DNA from: Pseudomonas sp. Ant30-3
GTDB taxonomy: Bacteria; Pseudomonadota; Gammaproteobacteria; Pseudomonadales; Pseudomonadaceae
Length of the DNA: 64,000 bases
Direction of reading: 5' to 3'
Assembly (NCBI RefSeq): GCF_000690905.1
Contig: NZ_JMCL01000009.1
Location: 1-64,000 of the forward strand
Of the stretch, positions 19,879-29,208 are shown piece after piece. The notes beneath the pieces were generated by a model, which saw only the letters and a list, made by a program, of their open reading frames with translations, had not been told where the DNA came from and ran no database searches. The position numbers were made by a program, and so were the translations under genes. Each line of letters opens with the position of its first letter. Position 1 is the first letter of the stretch.

Positions 19879-19929
19879 GGTGATTCTCCGAGTGAAGACA
19901 TGAATCTGCGGTACACCAGGCAATTCCGG

Positions 19930-20550
19930 CTAGCTCGGCGGATAGGCCGACATGGCCTTTTCCACCGCTTCGCGAATGGCATCGGTTTGCGCGCCCTGTG
20001 AACCGCGATTGCTGGTTTCGGCACTCGAACTCCAGACTGGCTGGCCGCTCTGAGCATCGAACAAGTCCACGCGCACCACCACAACCTGTTCCTGGTAAGT
20101 ACGCACGATCGGCACCGTGTTGTACATGCCGTAACCGCTGCCATAACGATTGTAGCCGCCGTAACCGCCATAACCGCCACCGTAACCGTAGTCATCGCGA
20201 ACCTGGCGCATGCGGGTTTCCAGCCGAAGGTCGGCGCTGACAAACAGGTCGGCAGCACGATTGTCATGCAGCGGGCGCAGGCCACGCTGATCGAGCGCGC
20301 TGCTCACGGCTTCGGCGACCTGCGCCGAGTCAGCCCAGGCCGTGCCCGGTGGCAGGCGCCCGTTGAGCCACGACCAGCTGCGGTAACGGCCGTAGTCTCG
20401 CGGCGGTGCCGGGTAGGCGCTGCGGTCGAAGGTGCTTGCCGCTTGCGGTGGGGCCGGCGGCAGAGGTCTGGAACTCCCTACGTAAGGGTTGCTGCCCTGG
20501 CAGGCAGCCAGACCCAGACAGATCAGCAGTAACCCTGAACGATTTTTCAT
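19930..20550 (-). CDS. DUF4136 lipoprotein (paralogue)
   Basis: A 206-residue lipoprotein with lipobox LGLAACQG (Cys17). It shares with the downstream gene the core [31 protein letters not shown] and [16 protein letters not shown], so the two arose by duplication. It has its own Gly/Tyr-rich insertion (about residues 122-146: [19 protein letters not shown]), richer than in the paralogue, and a Pro-rich linker after the lipid anchor. It lies upstream in the same operon, 12 bp from cmoM. Function unknown. Confidence 0.88.
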   Translation of the reverse strand: MKNRSGLLLICLGLAACQGSNPYVGSSRPLPPAPPQAASTFDRSAYPAPPRDYGRYRSWSWLNGRLPPGTAWADSAQVAEAVSSALDQRGLRPLHDNRAADLFVSADLRLETRMRQVRDDYGYGGGYGGYGGYNRYGSGYGMYNTVPIVRTYQEQVVVVRVDLFDAQSGQPVWSSSAETSNRGSQGAQTDAIREAVEKAMSAYPPS

Positions 20551-20562
20551 TTCGCGCTCCGA

Positions 20563-21312
20563 TCAGATCGGCCGACAGATCCAGTGCAGGTAACGCCCAA
20601 GCCCGGCGAAGCCTGGGTGGCGACGGTGGGCGAGCTCCATTTCGAGCAGATCCACCAGTGACGCGCGGGCCTGGAATTCCACCGGCATGTAGTCGTGAAA
20701 AACGCGAACCCCGCTCTGGGTTTCGACCCGCCACAGGCCTTCAAGTTGCGCCGCAAGCTCTCGCGGATCAAGTGGCTGTTGCGGGGTCAGGCTCTGTTTC
20801 TCGCCGGCCATGTCGTTCTTGCGCATTTTGCGAAAGTGACCCTTGAGCAGGTTGCGGTAGATCAGCGCATCGCGGTTGTAAAACGCCAGCGACAACCAGC
20901 CTTCGGGTTTGGTCAGTTGATGCAGCACCGGCAGGATCGCGTGGGGTTCGGCGAGCCATTCGAGTACCGCGTGACAGAGCACCAGATCATAGGGCTCGTT
21001 GAGCTGCCCGAGCAGATCCTGCCAGGGAGCCTGAATGAATGTCGCGGTTTGCCCGGCATCGGCGAACCGCTGCCGGGCGCCTTCAAGCATCGGCTCGGCA
21101 GGCTCGGCCAGCGTCACTTCATGCCCGCGCTCGGCCAGCCACAGCGACATGTGGCCCAGGCCGGCACCGATGTCGAGCACGCGCAGTGGCCGCTCGGGCA
21201 GGACTTCGGCCAGATCGGCCTGGAGCACGGCGAGGCGGATTGCTCCTTTCGCGCCGCCGTAGATTTTCTCTGCGAAGCGGGTCGCCAGTTGATCGAAATG
21301 ACGGTCGCTCAT
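20563..21312 (-). CDS. cmoM: tRNA 5-carboxymethoxyuridine methyltransferase CmoM
   Basis: A 249-residue class I SAM-dependent methyltransferase. Motif I is VLDIGAGLGHMS (about 45-56). CmoM/SmtA-like features include KGAIRLAVLQ near the N-terminus, CHAVLEWLAEP, LSLAFYNRDALI and SGVRVFHDY. The enzyme methylates cmo5U34 to mcmo5U in tRNA. It overlaps the upstream MazG-like gene by one base (TGATG), so the two are coupled. Assignment is by close resemblance to the E. coli protein as I remember it. Confidence 0.87.
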   Translation of the reverse strand: MSDRHFDQLATRFAEKIYGGAKGAIRLAVLQADLAEVLPERPLRVLDIGAGLGHMSLWLAERGHEVTLAEPAEPMLEGARQRFADAGQTATFIQAPWQDLLGQLNEPYDLVLCHAVLEWLAEPHAILPVLHQLTKPEGWLSLAFYNRDALIYRNLLKGHFRKMRKNDMAGEKQSLTPQQPLDPRELAAQLEGLWRVETQSGVRVFHDYMPVEFQARASLVDLLEMELAHRRHPGFAGLGRYLHWICRPI

Positions 21313-21614
21313 CAGCTGAATCTCCGTTCACTGTCGGCGAGTTTGCTGCGCACCACTTCGTTCATGTCCAAACCGAGCTCGCTGCACAACAGCAAAAGAT
21401 AGAGCACGATGTCGCCGACTTCCTGCCCGGCGTGGGCAAGTTTGTCGGCCGGCAACTGGCGGGACTGGTCTTCACTGAGCCACTGGAAGATTTCCACCAG
21501 CTCGGACATTTCCACGCTCGCGGCCATCGCCAGGTTTTTCGGGCTGTGAAATTGTCGCCAGTTATTGCGATCGCGGATGGCGTGCAAGCGTTCGGTCAGT
21601 TCAACTAGGTTCAT
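21312..21614 (-). CDS. MazG-like nucleotide pyrophosphohydrolase
   Basis: A 100-residue all-alpha NTP-PPase of the dCTPase/RS21-C6 type. The metal-binding EXXE motifs are EMSELVEIFQW and, further on, HAGQEVGDIVLYLLLL. It probably hydrolyses a non-canonical or excess (d)NTP to the monophosphate. The ATG at 21614 is chosen because AGGAG lies upstream and the family length is about 100. It is the first gene of the operon that runs into cmoM and the two DUF4136 lipoproteins. Confidence 0.88.
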   Translation of the reverse strand: MNLVELTERLHAIRDRNNWRQFHSPKNLAMAASVEMSELVEIFQWLSEDQSRQLPADKLAHAGQEVGDIVLYLLLLCSELGLDMNEVVRSKLADSERRFS

Positions 21615-21818
21615 CGGGCTCTCCTGAAGGCGTATAGCTTCGGGGGGATCCTCAATCATGGCAAGGTCTGTGTAGCGCGGACGGCGCCAGCGTTCAGCGG
21701 CTGCAGCTTTCCTGAGTCATACTGAGGCGATTGCGGCAGCAGGGAACTCGGCGCCCTGATCGATAGGCCAAGATTCAAATTCGGCAAACATGCCACCACA
21801 TTCACCAAGGATGTTCAC

Positions 21819-22112
21819 ATGCAGGTAGAAAGCTTCTTCGAATGGCTCGGCCAGGCACTCGGTTCGGTCATCCGCTTCATCGTCGACGGCCTCAGCGGCC
21901 TGTTCAACCTGTTAAGCAACGCCGGCAGCAACTTTGTCGAGGGACTGTCCCGTACGCTGGGCATGGACACCTCGATCATCAGCATTCTGGCGTTGATTGT
22001 CGGGCTGATACTGTTGTGGTCGGCGATTCGCGCGTTCATGAGTGCGTCGATCATCATGGGGATCATCTGGTTGCTGCTGGGGCTGTGGTTGCTGAGCTGG
22101 ATAATCCACTAA
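21819..22112 (+). CDS. Small inner-membrane protein of unknown function
   Basis: A 97-residue protein with two adjacent hydrophobic helices in its second half (SIISILALIVGLILLW and SIIMGIIWLLLGLWLLSWI). An amphipathic N-terminal half (QALGSVIRFIVDGLSGLF) precedes them. An AAGGA ribosome site lies before the ATG. The helical hairpin with a short polar turn suggests an inner-membrane anchor. No enzymatic motif. It is a single gene flanked by the divergent MazG operon and the MATE gene. Confidence 0.78.
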   Translation: MQVESFFEWLGQALGSVIRFIVDGLSGLFNLLSNAGSNFVEGLSRTLGMDTSIISILALIVGLILLWSAIRAFMSASIIMGIIWLLLGLWLLSWIIH

Positions 22113-22190
22113 AATCATCACCCCCTCGGTAGCGAGCAGACTCGCTGCCACACTGAAATCGTTACAATGCGCGCTCCTCAAGGAGCCTGC

Positions 22191-23540
22191 ATGTCCAACC
22201 TGATTGCCGACTGGCGCGACCGCCCGACTCATCGTCGCGTCTGGGCGCTGGCGGCCCCCATGATCCTCTCGAACATTTCCGTACCGCTCGTGGCGCTGGT
22301 CGACAGTACCGTCATCGGCCACTTGCCCCACGCCCACCAACTGGGCGCTGTCGCGGTGGGTGCCAGCCTGTACACCTTTCTCGCCTGGGCGATGGGTTTT
22401 CTGCGTATGGGCTCAACCGGGTTTGCCGCTCAGGCTGCCGGGCGTGGCGACGGTGCAGCGTTGCGGCAGATTCTCTTGCAAGGCTTGTTGCTGGCGATGG
22501 GCCTGGCGATTGCCCTGGGCGCGTTGGGAGTTCCGCTAAGTGGCGTCGCGTTGCACTTCATGCAACCCTCGGCAGAACTGGATCAGCTGACGCGCGAGTT
22601 TTTCCACACGCGCTTGTTCGGCCTGCCGGCGGCACTGGCCAGTTACGCCCTGGTCGGCTGGTTCCTCGGCACACAGAACGCGCGGGCGCCGCTGGCGATT
22701 CTGCTGAGCACCAATCTGGTCAATATCGCGCTTAATTTGTGGTTCGTGCTCGGGCTGGACTGGGGGGTGGTCGGGTCGGCCCGCGCCTCGGTAATTGCCG
22801 AATGGACTGGCGCACTCGTTGGCCTGCTGATGACCCGCAAAGCCCTGCGTGCCTACCCCGGTCACATTGCCTGGGCCGCGCTGGCGCTGTGGCAGAGCTG
22901 GCGTCCGCTGCTGGCGGTCAACCGCGACATCTTCATCCGCAGTCTGCTGCTGCAATCGGTGTTTTTCATGATCACTGTGCAAGGCGCGCGGTTGGGTGAT
23001 GCCACCGTCGCCGCGAATGCTCTGCTGCTCAATGGCTTGCTGCTGACCGCGCACGCGCTCGACGGCCTGGCCCACGCCGTGGAAGCCTTATGCGGCCACG
23101 CCATTGGCGCTCGCGACCGCGATGCCCTGAGGCGCTCGCTGGTGGTTGCCTGTGGCTGGTCACTGCTGGCGAGCCTGGGCTTCGCGGTGTTGTTTGTGTT
23201 TGCTGGACACCTGTTCATCGAGATGCAGACCGACATCCAGAGCGTGCGCGATACGGCATTCGTCTACCTGCCCTACCTCGCCGCCCTGCCGCTGATCGCC
23301 GTCTGGAGTTATCTGCTGGACGGACTGTTCATCGGCGCCACCCGCGCCCGGGAAATGCGTAACGGCATGCTGCTGGCGATTATTCTGCTGCTGCCGTTTG
23401 CCTGGGCGCTGCAAAGTCTGGGTAATCACGGCCTGTGGCTGACCTTCCTGCTGTTCATGTTGCTGCGCAGCCTGACGCTTGGCGCAATCGCCTGGCTGTT
23501 GCGCAACAACGATGGCTGGTTTGCCGGGCGCGTTCACTGA
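22191..23540 (+). CDS. MATE-family efflux protein (DinF-like)
   Basis: A 449-residue 12-helix multidrug and toxic-compound exporter. The N-terminal signature of the DinF branch is visible: PMILSNISVPLVALVDSTVIG, then GASLYTFLAWAMGFLRMGSTG. The second half repeats the pattern. Located in the inner membrane, driven by Na+ or H+. The ATG at 22191 has AAGGAG upstream and is preferred over an in-frame start eight codons earlier. Its last seven bases overlap the convergent DUF4123 gene. Substrate unknown. Confidence 0.92.
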   Translation: MSNLIADWRDRPTHRRVWALAAPMILSNISVPLVALVDSTVIGHLPHAHQLGAVAVGASLYTFLAWAMGFLRMGSTGFAAQAAGRGDGAALRQILLQGLLLAMGLAIALGALGVPLSGVALHFMQPSAELDQLTREFFHTRLFGLPAALASYALVGWFLGTQNARAPLAILLSTNLVNIALNLWFVLGLDWGVVGSARASVIAEWTGALVGLLMTRKALRAYPGHIAWAALALWQSWRPLLAVNRDIFIRSLLLQSVFFMITVQGARLGDATVAANALLLNGLLLTAHALDGLAHAVEALCGHAIGARDRDALRRSLVVACGWSLLASLGFAVLFVFAGHLFIEMQTDIQSVRDTAFVYLPYLAALPLIAVWSYLLDGLFIGATRAREMRNGMLLAIILLLPFAWALQSLGNHGLWLTFLLFMLLRSLTLGAIAWLLRNNDGWFAGRVH

Positions 23541-24319
23541 CTCTGGTCGTTGTGCCAGCGAATGCGCAGGTTATTGAGACGCTCTTGCTGCGTGCCACCG
23601 GTCAGCGGCTGGCGCAGGGAGCCATGCGGGAACTGCAGGCGCAGCCATAACCAGCCATCCAGCGACGGCCGCTCGCTGAACCCCAGCGCCAGCCCTTCCT
23701 GGAGATGGTGCCACAGGCTGTTGTAATCGACCTCAGTCGACTGCGACCAAAGCCAGGCGTGGTGTTCCAGCAGGCAGGTCTGCAGTTTCTCCCGCTGTCG
23801 CTGGCTCAAGTCGGCCTCGACCACCAATGTCTCGACCATCAGGCCAGGATTGATCAACTGCTGCCAACCTTCACTGCCGATCGCACGGTCGGCCCACGTC
23901 CCGCCAAACCACTGCAACCTCTTGATCGGCCCCAACCAGCGACTCAGCTCCATGGGATCGCAGGCATCGAAAAAGTAACTGGCCGTGTTCGGATTGTAGT
24001 AACTCAACAACGCTCGATGATGCAGGCCGACTGTGACCGTCAGCATGCGTTGCAGATGTTCGATCAGTTGCCCAGCCGATACATCGCTGACCATCAGCAA
24101 ACCGCGCCACACCTGCGCCTGGCTGACACATGACTCGGCCAGTGCCGGGCAACTGCGTAGATCTACCAGCACAGGCCCTTCATTGCGCAGCGCATGCAGC
24201 TCAGTGCCCTCGAACAACTTGAAGCTGCGCGCCCGTGCGAGTTTCTTTTGCAACACCGCACTGGTGTGAGGCGCACCCGGAACATCCAGCAATAGCCATT
24301 GCGCAGGCGCGCCGATCAT
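23534..24319 (-). CDS. DUF4123 protein, type VI secretion adaptor (Tap/TEC-like)
   Basis: A 261-residue DUF4123 protein. Members of this family load cargo effectors onto a cognate VgrG spike. Core features are GLLMVSDVSAGQLIEHLQRML, LLSYYNPNTASYFFDACDP and WLGPIKRLQWFGG. The open frame continues further upstream, but the ATG at 24319 is chosen because it overlaps the vgrG stop as ATGA, the usual coupling. In most loci an effector follows the adaptor. Here the next gene is a convergent MATE exporter, which overlaps by seven bases, so no effector is adjacent. Confidence 0.87.
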   Translation of the reverse strand: MIGAPAQWLLLDVPGAPHTSAVLQKKLARARSFKLFEGTELHALRNEGPVLVDLRSCPALAESCVSQAQVWRGLLMVSDVSAGQLIEHLQRMLTVTVGLHHRALLSYYNPNTASYFFDACDPMELSRWLGPIKRLQWFGGTWADRAIGSEGWQQLINPGLMVETLVVEADLSQRQREKLQTCLLEHHAWLWSQSTEVDYNSLWHHLQEGLALGFSERPSLDGWLWLRLQFPHGSLRQPLTGGTQQERLNNLRIRWHNDQSQ

Positions 24320-25632
24320 GCCGCACCGCTCGAGCCGAATCGCGTCGCCGCCCGACAGGCACACAGGCTCTCCTGACAATGATTGAAACTGCCACCCCCG
24401 GGCATCAGGCATAACAGCAACAAGGGCTCACCCGTTCGCAACAATTGCAGCACACCCTCGGCAGGCGACGGATCTGCGGGCGCCACCGGCGCAGCGTCAT
24501 GTTCAACCGTCGGCAGCGTGTGCAGAAATCCGCTAATGAACGGTTGATCCGGATCACCTTCGATAAAGCTCACCACCACCTCGGTGCCCTCACTCAATAG
24601 CGCAACGGCCTGACCGTCCAGCTCTGCTGAGACCGGCAACCAACAATGGCTCGGTGTCGCGCCTTCGCCCTGGTACAGCCAGTCAAATTGCACCGCGACC
24701 GGTAACGAGGGATCGGGGCGGGGCTCATCGACGTCGACCACCCAGGCGCGTTGCAGGCTGTGCATGCGAGGTTTCACAAAGTGTTGTGCCGCCACGAATG
24801 TCGCGTCCCGGGGAATGGCGCGAAACTGGTTAACGTAGGGCTTCACCGGATCCTGACTGCCAAGATGCTCGACATGGGTCAGCATCCACGAATGATTCCA
24901 ATCGGCGACCGGATGACCGGACAACGGCATCAGCTGACCACTGCGCAGCGTCGCCACATCGGCTTGTCCCTCGACGCTTCTCCTGTACGGCTCGCTCACC
25001 TGCAGCCTGAATTGTCGAATCGCCGGCTGCTCGCGTTCAGCGTCGAACCCGACCGCGTTGCCCAAGGGAAAATGCCCGTTGCCGTCACCGAAAACTACGC
25101 AATGCCCGCGAGCACTGTGTTCGAAGTGATAATGGACACGTTCCTGAGCGCATAAACGCTGGAGAAACTGCAGATCCGATTCCTGATACTGCGTGCAGAA
25201 GTCTCGCGGCGGATAATCACCGCTCAGCTCGAAGCGCCGATGCTGGCCGATGATGCCGTGCTCCTTGAGCACCTGGTCAAGAATCTGGGGCACCGAACGG
25301 GCGCTGAAGATTCGCTGGCTGAAACGTTGGGACAGGCACGCCAGCCTTGGTCGCAGCTGCACCCGACACAACCGGCTGCTCTGGCCATGGTCACGCTGAA
25401 CGAGCTCATGCAATTGTCCGTGGAACAAGCTCTGCTGAGCTGCGATGTGCAGAACCGCAGGACGGTACAGCAAGCTGGCAAGGTCGAGAGTCGGGTCATC
25501 GATCAGCAGATCCACGTCGAACACAAAAGGCTCGTTGATCGCTTCTCTACCGGTAAAGGCCAGGACTTCGAACGGGTCGGGCAGACCGGCTACATCCAGA
25601 CGAAATGAAGGTTCGTGGACTGGATCGAACAT
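24316..25632 (-). CDS. vgrG: Short VgrG spike protein of the type VI secretion system
   Basis: A 438-residue VgrG. The gp27-like N-terminal domains (1-330) include FHGQLHELVQRDHG, LCRVQLRPRLACLSQR and YQESDLQFLQRLCAQERVHYHFEH. The OB-fold neck follows with VAVQFDWLYQGEG, CWLPVS, GTEVVVSFIEGDPDQPFISGF. It is much shorter than canonical VgrGs (about 600-700): the long beta-helix needle is missing and the tail is a Cys-containing segment (SFNHCQESLCACRA). It is followed by its DUF4123 adaptor. No other T6SS structural gene is in the window, so this is an orphan vgrG island. Confidence 0.9.
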   Translation of the reverse strand: MFDPVHEPSFRLDVAGLPDPFEVLAFTGREAINEPFVFDVDLLIDDPTLDLASLLYRPAVLHIAAQQSLFHGQLHELVQRDHGQSSRLCRVQLRPRLACLSQRFSQRIFSARSVPQILDQVLKEHGIIGQHRRFELSGDYPPRDFCTQYQESDLQFLQRLCAQERVHYHFEHSARGHCVVFGDGNGHFPLGNAVGFDAEREQPAIRQFRLQVSEPYRRSVEGQADVATLRSGQLMPLSGHPVADWNHSWMLTHVEHLGSQDPVKPYVNQFRAIPRDATFVAAQHFVKPRMHSLQRAWVVDVDEPRPDPSLPVAVQFDWLYQGEGATPSHCWLPVSAELDGQAVALLSEGTEVVVSFIEGDPDQPFISGFLHTLPTVEHDAAPVAPADPSPAEGVLQLLRTGEPLLLLCLMPGGGSFNHCQESLCACRAATRFGSSGAA

Positions 25633-25865
25633 CGGCGATTCTCTACAGGAGGGGCGGTCGGGGATTTTCGCCGAGAGCCATGGCCGAGTAGAGGGCCGAA
25701 GTACAACTTAGGAAACGGCCTACGATAAATGCAGACCATATGACTTTTATAGCCAGGAGAGGGGTAGGTTTCGTCGACAAATACAGAACCGTCCCACCGG
25801 CTCATCTGAAAAACCCGCAGGGCGCGGTACATTTTCAGACAACCCGGTGCAAACGGAGACTTACC

Positions 25866-27779
25866 TCAAGAAGACAGGTAAGACGAACGAGTCAGGCCCA
25901 GGCGCAACGCGTCGAGGAATTGCGTACGTTCGGCCGCCGTGATGCGTGCACTGGCGCACTTGTCGCGATAGTGAGTCATCAACTCTTCCGGCGACAAGTG
26001 CACATAACGCAGCATGTCTTCGATGGTGTCGTGGGTTTCGATACCCGCGTGGTACACACTGCCATCGGCATTCTGGTAGATGTTCACCGAATCGGTGTCA
26101 CCGAACAGGTTGTGCATGTCGCCGAGAATTTCCTGATAGGCGCCGACCAGGAAGATGCCTAACAGATAGTCCTCGCCCTCGTTCAGGCTGTGCACTGGCA
26201 GGCTGGTCTCGATGCTCTGCTCATCGACGTATTGCTTGATCTTGCCGTCGGAGTCGCAGGTCAGGTCCTGCAGCACTGCGCGACGCAACGGCTCTTCATC
26301 GAGACGGTGCAGCGGCAGGATCGGCAGCACCTGGCCGATCGCCCAGGTGTCCGGCAGGCTCTGGAATACCGAGAAGTTGCAGATGTACTTGTCAGCCAGT
26401 TTGTCGTTGAGTTCGTCGAGCACCTGACGGTGTGAACGCTGACGCGCCTTCAACGAGTTGTGCAGACGGCGGCACACGGCGAAATAACATTGCTCGGCCA
26501 GGGCTTTCTCAGCCAGGGTCAGCTTGCCGTCGGCGTACTGGGTGGCAACGTCACTCATGTAGTGCGTGGCGCGCCAGTAGGTTTCGGTGACCATCTCGAT
26601 GTCGGTCGGGCCGAGCAGGTCAACCAGCCACTGCACGGTTTCCGGCAGCGCTTCCTTGTTTTCGATCTGTGGCACTTCGTCGTTGTGTTTCTCGACGTCG
26701 GTCACCTGCACCACCAGCATGGCGTGGTGCGCGGTCAGCGAGCGACCGCTTTCAGAGAAAATGTTCGGATGCGGCAGGCTCTGCGCATCGCAGAATTCCT
26801 TGAGCATGCCAACCACGACACCGGCGTAATCGTCCATGTCATAGTTGATCGAACTGGCATTGCGCGAGTGGGTACCGTCGTAGTCGACACCAAGACCGCC
26901 GCCGACATCGATGTGATCGACCGGCAGGCCGAGGTTACGCAGTTCGCCGTAGTAACGGATCGCTTCCTTGAAACCGTGCTGGTAGTCCGCCAGATTGGCG
27001 ATCTGCGAACCCATGTGGAAGTGCAGCAGGCGGATGCCCTGGTCGAGACCCGCCGCGCGGAAACGCTCGACAACCGACAGCAACTGCGCCGCCGACAGAC
27101 CGAATTTGGACTTTTCGCCGCCGGTGTCCGCCCACTTGCTCGACGCCAGGGACGACAGGCGCACACGCAGACCGACCTGCGGCTTGACCTTCAGCGAGGC
27201 GGCTTCTTCGATCACCAGCTCAACTTCGGATTCTTTCTCGATCACGATGAACACGTTGTGGCCGAGTTTCTGGCCGATCAATGCGAGACGGATGAACTCA
27301 CGGTCCTTGTAACCGTTGCAGACGATGGTGCCGCCCTTCGGCGCCAGCGCCAGCACGGCGAGCAGCTCGGGCTTGGAGCCGGCTTCCAGACCGATGGAAA
27401 CGTCTTGGGTCGCAATGATGTTTTCGATCACCGCTTCCTGCTGGTTCACTTTGATCGGGTACAGCGCGGTGTACTTGCTCTGGTATTCCAGGCGCTCGAT
27501 GTTGGAATCGAAGGCACCGGTCAGCTGGCGCACGCGGTCTTGCAGGATATCCGGGAAACGTACGAGCAACGGCAAGGACAAGCCGCTCTTGCGCAACTGG
27601 TCGACTTGCTCGAACAGGTCGATCGGCGAGCTGGCCGGACCGTTCGGACGAACTTCGACGCGACCGGCGTCATTGATCGCGAAATACCCGGCCCCCCAAT
27701 GGCGGATCCCGTAAACACTGCGGCTGTCCGCAACTGTCCATTGGCTGCCATCGTCTTTGCGTGTGCGTCGTACGGACAT
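25866..27779 (-). CDS. speA: Biosynthetic arginine decarboxylase SpeA
   Basis: A 637-residue PLP-dependent decarboxylase that converts arginine to agmatine, the first step toward putrescine. The PLP lysine is K110 in YPIKVNQ. The alanine-racemase-like barrel includes LLHFHMGSQ and [12 protein letters not shown]. Length and order match the SpeA family. It is the left end of the block conserved with PAO1 (PA4839). Its ATG at 27779 is followed after about 210 bp by sui1 on the same strand, with a perfect inverted repeat between them. Confidence 0.96.
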   Translation of the reverse strand: MSVRRTRKDDGSQWTVADSRSVYGIRHWGAGYFAINDAGRVEVRPNGPASSPIDLFEQVDQLRKSGLSLPLLVRFPDILQDRVRQLTGAFDSNIERLEYQSKYTALYPIKVNQQEAVIENIIATQDVSIGLEAGSKPELLAVLALAPKGGTIVCNGYKDREFIRLALIGQKLGHNVFIVIEKESEVELVIEEAASLKVKPQVGLRVRLSSLASSKWADTGGEKSKFGLSAAQLLSVVERFRAAGLDQGIRLLHFHMGSQIANLADYQHGFKEAIRYYGELRNLGLPVDHIDVGGGLGVDYDGTHSRNASSINYDMDDYAGVVVGMLKEFCDAQSLPHPNIFSESGRSLTAHHAMLVVQVTDVEKHNDEVPQIENKEALPETVQWLVDLLGPTDIEMVTETYWRATHYMSDVATQYADGKLTLAEKALAEQCYFAVCRRLHNSLKARQRSHRQVLDELNDKLADKYICNFSVFQSLPDTWAIGQVLPILPLHRLDEEPLRRAVLQDLTCDSDGKIKQYVDEQSIETSLPVHSLNEGEDYLLGIFLVGAYQEILGDMHNLFGDTDSVNIYQNADGSVYHAGIETHDTIEDMLRYVHLSPEELMTHYRDKCASARITAAERTQFLDALRLGLTRSSYLSS

Positions 27780-27914
27780 TGAAGTCCCCTATAAAAAGTC
27801 ATAGAGCGTCACCTGGGTTCAGGCTGGCGCAGTCTAAAGAGTGTAAATGACGGTTCGTCAACGAGGGGGTAGACCTCGCTGACCGCAGTGAGTTTAGAAA
27901 CCGGTCAGAACAGG

Positions 27915-27988
27915 CTCTGTGAAAACCATGTAGGCGGCACCTGGCCTGCTGCAAGGACCGGGTCGAGCCGAGGGTGGTTTTCACAGAG
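27915..27988. repeat. Perfect 14-bp inverted arms flanking 46 bases
   Basis: CTCTGTGAAAACCA (27915-27928) and its exact complement TGGTTTTCACAGAG (27975-27988) enclose a GC-rich 46-base segment. It lies immediately after the sui1 stop, within the speA upstream region. The size and ends suggest a small palindromic element; as RNA it could act as a transcriptional roadblock. Confidence 0.7.
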
Positions 27989-27992
27989 ACGG

Positions 27993-28364
27993 CTAGCCGC
28001 CGGACTTCTTGGCCTTGAAACCGAGTTTGATCAACTCGCCTAACAACAGCTCGACATGATCGCCCTGGATTTCGATGATGCCGTCTTTCAACGCGCCACC
28101 GGTACCGCAACGTTTCTTCAACGTGGTGGCCAGTTCCTTGAGCGCGTCTTCAGCCAACGGCACGCCGGTGATGGTAGTCACCGTCTTGCCGCCCCGGCCC
28201 TTGCTTTCGCGGCGCACGCGAGCAATGCCGTCACCGGACGGGATCAGGGTTTGTTTGCAGATGCAGGCGTCCACCGGTTTGCTGCAATCGGGGCAATGAC
28301 GACCTGCGTCGGTGGAAAATACCAGGCCACCAAGGGCGGCGAAGGATGCGGCTTTTTTGGCCAC
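27993..28364 (-). CDS. SUI1/YciH-family translation factor
   Basis: A 123-residue eIF1-like protein. The N-terminal zinc-ribbon-like pair is RHCPDCSKPVDACIC. The SUI1 core follows: KGRGGKTVTTITGVPL and KKRCGTGGALKDGIIEIQGDH. Homologues influence start-codon selection on the 30S subunit. I start it at the GTG at 28364: GAGAGGA lies upstream, the protein then begins VAKKAASFAALGG, and the length equals the P. aeruginosa homologue as I recall it (PA4840, 123 aa). A longer open frame upstream has no better start. Confidence 0.9.
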   Translation of the reverse strand: MAKKAASFAALGGLVFSTDAGRHCPDCSKPVDACICKQTLIPSGDGIARVRRESKGRGGKTVTTITGVPLAEDALKELATTLKKRCGTGGALKDGIIEIQGDHVELLLGELIKLGFKAKKSGG

Positions 28365-28465
28365 CGGCAATCCTCTCGGGAGGACAAAGACTGGTCGCGG
28401 CACCTGGGCCATCGACCGCGAAGCCCCACTCAGGCAGGGGCAGCGCTACTGAACCGAAACAACCC

Positions 28466-28565
28466 TGTAGGAGCGAGCCTGCTCGCGATGGTCGTCAACG
28501 ATGACGCGAGCATTCAGGATATGCACGTCGCCCTCGCGTTCTTCGCGAGCAAGCTCGCTCCTACA
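28466..28565. repeat. REP doublet
   Basis: TGTAGGAGCGAGCCTGCTCG arms in inverted orientation about 55 bases apart, between sui1 and the Nudix gene. Confidence 0.82.
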
Positions 28566-28611
28566 AAAAAGCAATCCGGTTCAGCTTGAAAAGGTCGCGC
28601 AGTGTAACGGC

Positions 28612-28642
28612 AAAAACGCCGATTGCTAAGAGCCAATCGGCG
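28612..28642 (-). terminator. Rho-independent terminator of the DUF2333-Nudix operon
   Basis: Nine-bp stem CGCCGATTG/CAATCGGCG (28617-28625 and 28634-28642). On the minus strand it is followed by TTTTT, a few bases beyond the Nudix stop codon. Confidence 0.85.
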
Positions 28643-28647
28643 CCAAT

Positions 28648-29205
28648 TCATGGCTGTTTTGCGACGTCATTCCCAGAGGCGCGCAGATAGCGCTTCAACG
28701 CTGCCAGAGAGTCCGGGCAATAAGGCTTTTGCTGGATGTCGAGCATGACCTGATCGATTGGAATGAAGCGCGCTTCCAGCACCTCCTCCGGCTGCAGGAT
28801 CAAGGGGCCATCCCACACCGCCGAAAACGCTGAACACCAGAGTCGATTGCCGGTGTCTTCGAAAAAGAAATGATCGTGCGCGGTCAGTTCTACCCCGCTC
28901 ACTCCCAACTCTTCTTCCAGCTCCCGGGCAGCCGATTCGGCGTAGCTCTCGGTGGCCAGAACCATGCCACCCGCCGCCACATCCCAGTAACCGGGGTAAA
29001 TCGCCTTGCTCAAGGTTCGGCGATGAACACAGAGCTCTCCGGCCGAATTGAACAACATGATGTACGTGCCGCGCCCGATCAGCCCACGCTCGCGCAAATC
29101 GGAGCGGACCAGGGCACCGAGCAGGTTGTCCTGCTCATCGACCCAGGCGATCTGCTCAGCGTCCGAAGCCGCACGATGGGCGGCTTCGCTTGTGTGATCC
29201 GCCAT
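28648..29205 (-). CDS. Nudix hydrolase, YfcD-like
   Basis: A 185-residue Nudix protein. The complete box G-X5-E-X7-RELXEELG is present: GGMVLATESYAES, then AARELEEELGV. It should hydrolyse an X-linked nucleoside diphosphate using Mg2+. The N-terminal WVDEQDNLLG and C-terminal EARFIPIDQVM resemble YfcD/IPP-isomerase-like Nudix proteins. It starts three bases after the DUF2333 stop and ends at a terminator, so it is the last gene of a two-gene operon. Substrate unknown. Confidence 0.9.
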   Translation of the reverse strand: MADHTSEAAHRAASDAEQIAWVDEQDNLLGALVRSDLRERGLIGRGTYIMLFNSAGELCVHRRTLSKAIYPGYWDVAAGGMVLATESYAESAARELEEELGVSGVELTAHDHFFFEDTGNRLWCSAFSAVWDGPLILQPEEVLEARFIPIDQVMLDIQQKPYCPDSLAALKRYLRASGNDVAKQP

Positions 29206-29208
29206 GAC

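Noticed and set aside
24319..24412. Upstream in-frame start for the DUF4123 gene, or a frameshift at the VgrG C-terminus
   Set aside because: The ATGA overlap of the VgrG stop and the start at 24319 is a normal coupling signal. The extra upstream codons overlap VgrG and add no domain.
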